NCBI GenBank assembly: GCA_009699565.1
Contig: WLNX01000022.1
Location: 1 to 13,708, forward strand
Source: Actinomycetota bacterium
GTDB lineage: Bacteria; Actinomycetota; Thermoleophilia; Solirubrobacterales; Solirubrobacteraceae
Reading direction: 5' to 3'
Length of the DNA stretch: 13,708 bases
Below, one piece after another: positions 13,160-13,708 of this stretch; positions within the stretch are counted from its first letter, which is position 1; the number at the start of each line of letters is the position of its first letter. The position numbers and the translations under genes were made by a program. The notes below the pieces were generated by a model that was not told where the DNA came from, did not search any database, and saw only the letters and a program-made list of their open reading frames with translations.

Positions 13160-13708
13160 GTGTCTCGGAGTGTTCTCGTCCTCAGCGCGATCCTTGCGGT
13201 CGTTGCCATTGCCGCTCCTGCGGCTCAGTCCCAAACGCTCCCTGGGAGTACCTCTCCAGAAGCCGCCGCACGCGTTGTCGCAATAGCCCAGCAGGAGCTA
13301 GCGCGTGGCGTCTTCGAGAAGCCGAAGGGATCGAACCGCGGCACGAGGATCAGGATGTACGGCCTCGCCACGCAAGCGTCGCTGCGCTACTACCCGGCTC
13401 CGTGGTGCGCGTACTTTGCGTCGTGGGTAACACGTCAAGCAGGAGTGCCGATCGGTTGGAACGGACTCGGCGACGGTTACGTTCCACGGATATCCGCCTG
13501 GGCCAAGAAGGTCGGGATCTGGAAGAAGACCCCGCAGCCCGGTGATTTGATCGCCTTCCCGCAGCACATTGGGATCGTCGAATCGCTTCAACCCAACGGA
13601 ACCGTGACGACGATTGAGGGCAACACGTCGGATGGGCTGCGCAGGCGCCTCAGGCTCGTCAAGAGTGCCAGCGGATTCGTGCGCGTGTCGTATCTGACGG
13701 CCCCGGTC
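13160..13708 (+). CDS. Secreted CHAP-domain protein (putative peptidoglycan amidase/endopeptidase), 3' end missing
   Basis: The frame stays open to the last base, so the gene continues beyond the window; 183 residues are visible. The GTG at 13160 gives a clean signal peptide: MSRS, a hydrophobic core VLVLSAILAVVAIA, and an AAPAAQS cleavage region. An alternative GTG at 13148 would add four residues before the Arg. A helical stretch (about 32-52) follows, then a CHAP/NlpC-P60-like domain with Cys83 in PWCAYFASW, His136 in PQHIGIVE and a polar third residue near IEGNTSDG (Glu153/Asn155). These are the catalytic positions of cysteine-type peptidoglycan hydrolases that cut amide or peptide bonds in the wall. 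TACAGT lies 10 nt before the GTG at 13160. Whether a cell-wall-binding domain follows cannot be seen. Confidence 0.88.
   Translation, partial: MSRSVLVLSAILAVVAIAAPAAQSQTLPGSTSPEAAARVVAIAQQELARGVFEKPKGSNRGTRIRMYGLATQASLRYYPAPWCAYFASWVTRQAGVPIGWNGLGDGYVPRISAWAKKVGIWKKTPQPGDLIAFPQHIGIVESLQPNGTVTTIEGNTSDGLRRRLRLVKSASGFVRVSYLTAPV

Overview
The window is GC-rich (roughly 60-65 % by eye), with GTG/TTG starts mixed among ATG and very tight gene packing. The gene set mltG - aroE ... prepilin peptidase - aroC - aroK+aroB - aroQ - pepQ is the murein/shikimate neighbourhood typical of Actinobacteria. The fused AroK-AroB, the small membrane proteins and the overall style suggest a Thermoleophilia-like lineage (Solirubrobacterales or Gaiellales). 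That placement is inference; there is no rRNA or other taxonomic marker here.

Layout, left to right. 1-2049 (+): 3' part of mltG, then aroE 4 nt later. 2053-3606 (-): a CE4 polysaccharide deacetylase followed by an HdeD-like membrane protein. 3737-4258 (+): an OsmC-family protein. 4255-6678 (-): a compact operon gluQ - small two-helix membrane protein - rnd (RNase D). 6678-6902 (+): a 74-residue protein with two DnaJ-type CxxCxGxG knuckles. 6899-7282 (-): a membrane-anchored protein with a cupredoxin-like domain lacking copper ligands. 7337-12270 (+): prepilin peptidase, aroC, fused aroKB, aroQ and an M24 peptidase (pepQ-like). 12277-13029 (-): an FTR1-family iron permease with a DtxR/IdeR-like operator candidate upstream. 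13160 to the right edge (+): a secreted CHAP-domain protein, cut by the window end.

Functionally, aroE, aroC, aroKB and aroQ supply four polypeptides covering five of the seven shikimate-pathway activities (AroB, AroQ, AroE, AroK, AroC); DAHP synthase and AroA are not in the window. MltG, the deacetylase and the CHAP protein all act on the cell wall. GluQ and RNase D both act on tRNA and are cotranscribed. No tRNA, rRNA, CRISPR, insertion sequence, integrase or phage gene was seen. No stretch longer than about 130 bases lacks a gene.

I do not see a convincing new multi-gene defence, secretion or biosynthetic system. The most interesting signals are at the level of gene architecture: convergent genes whose stop codons share a CTAG palindrome (twice) or sit in a perfect inverted repeat (once), a recurrent TANNNT box 9-10 nt before start codons suggesting near-leaderless transcripts, the iron-box-like operator before the FTR1 gene, and a strand-alternating block placed between aroE and the rest of the shikimate operon.
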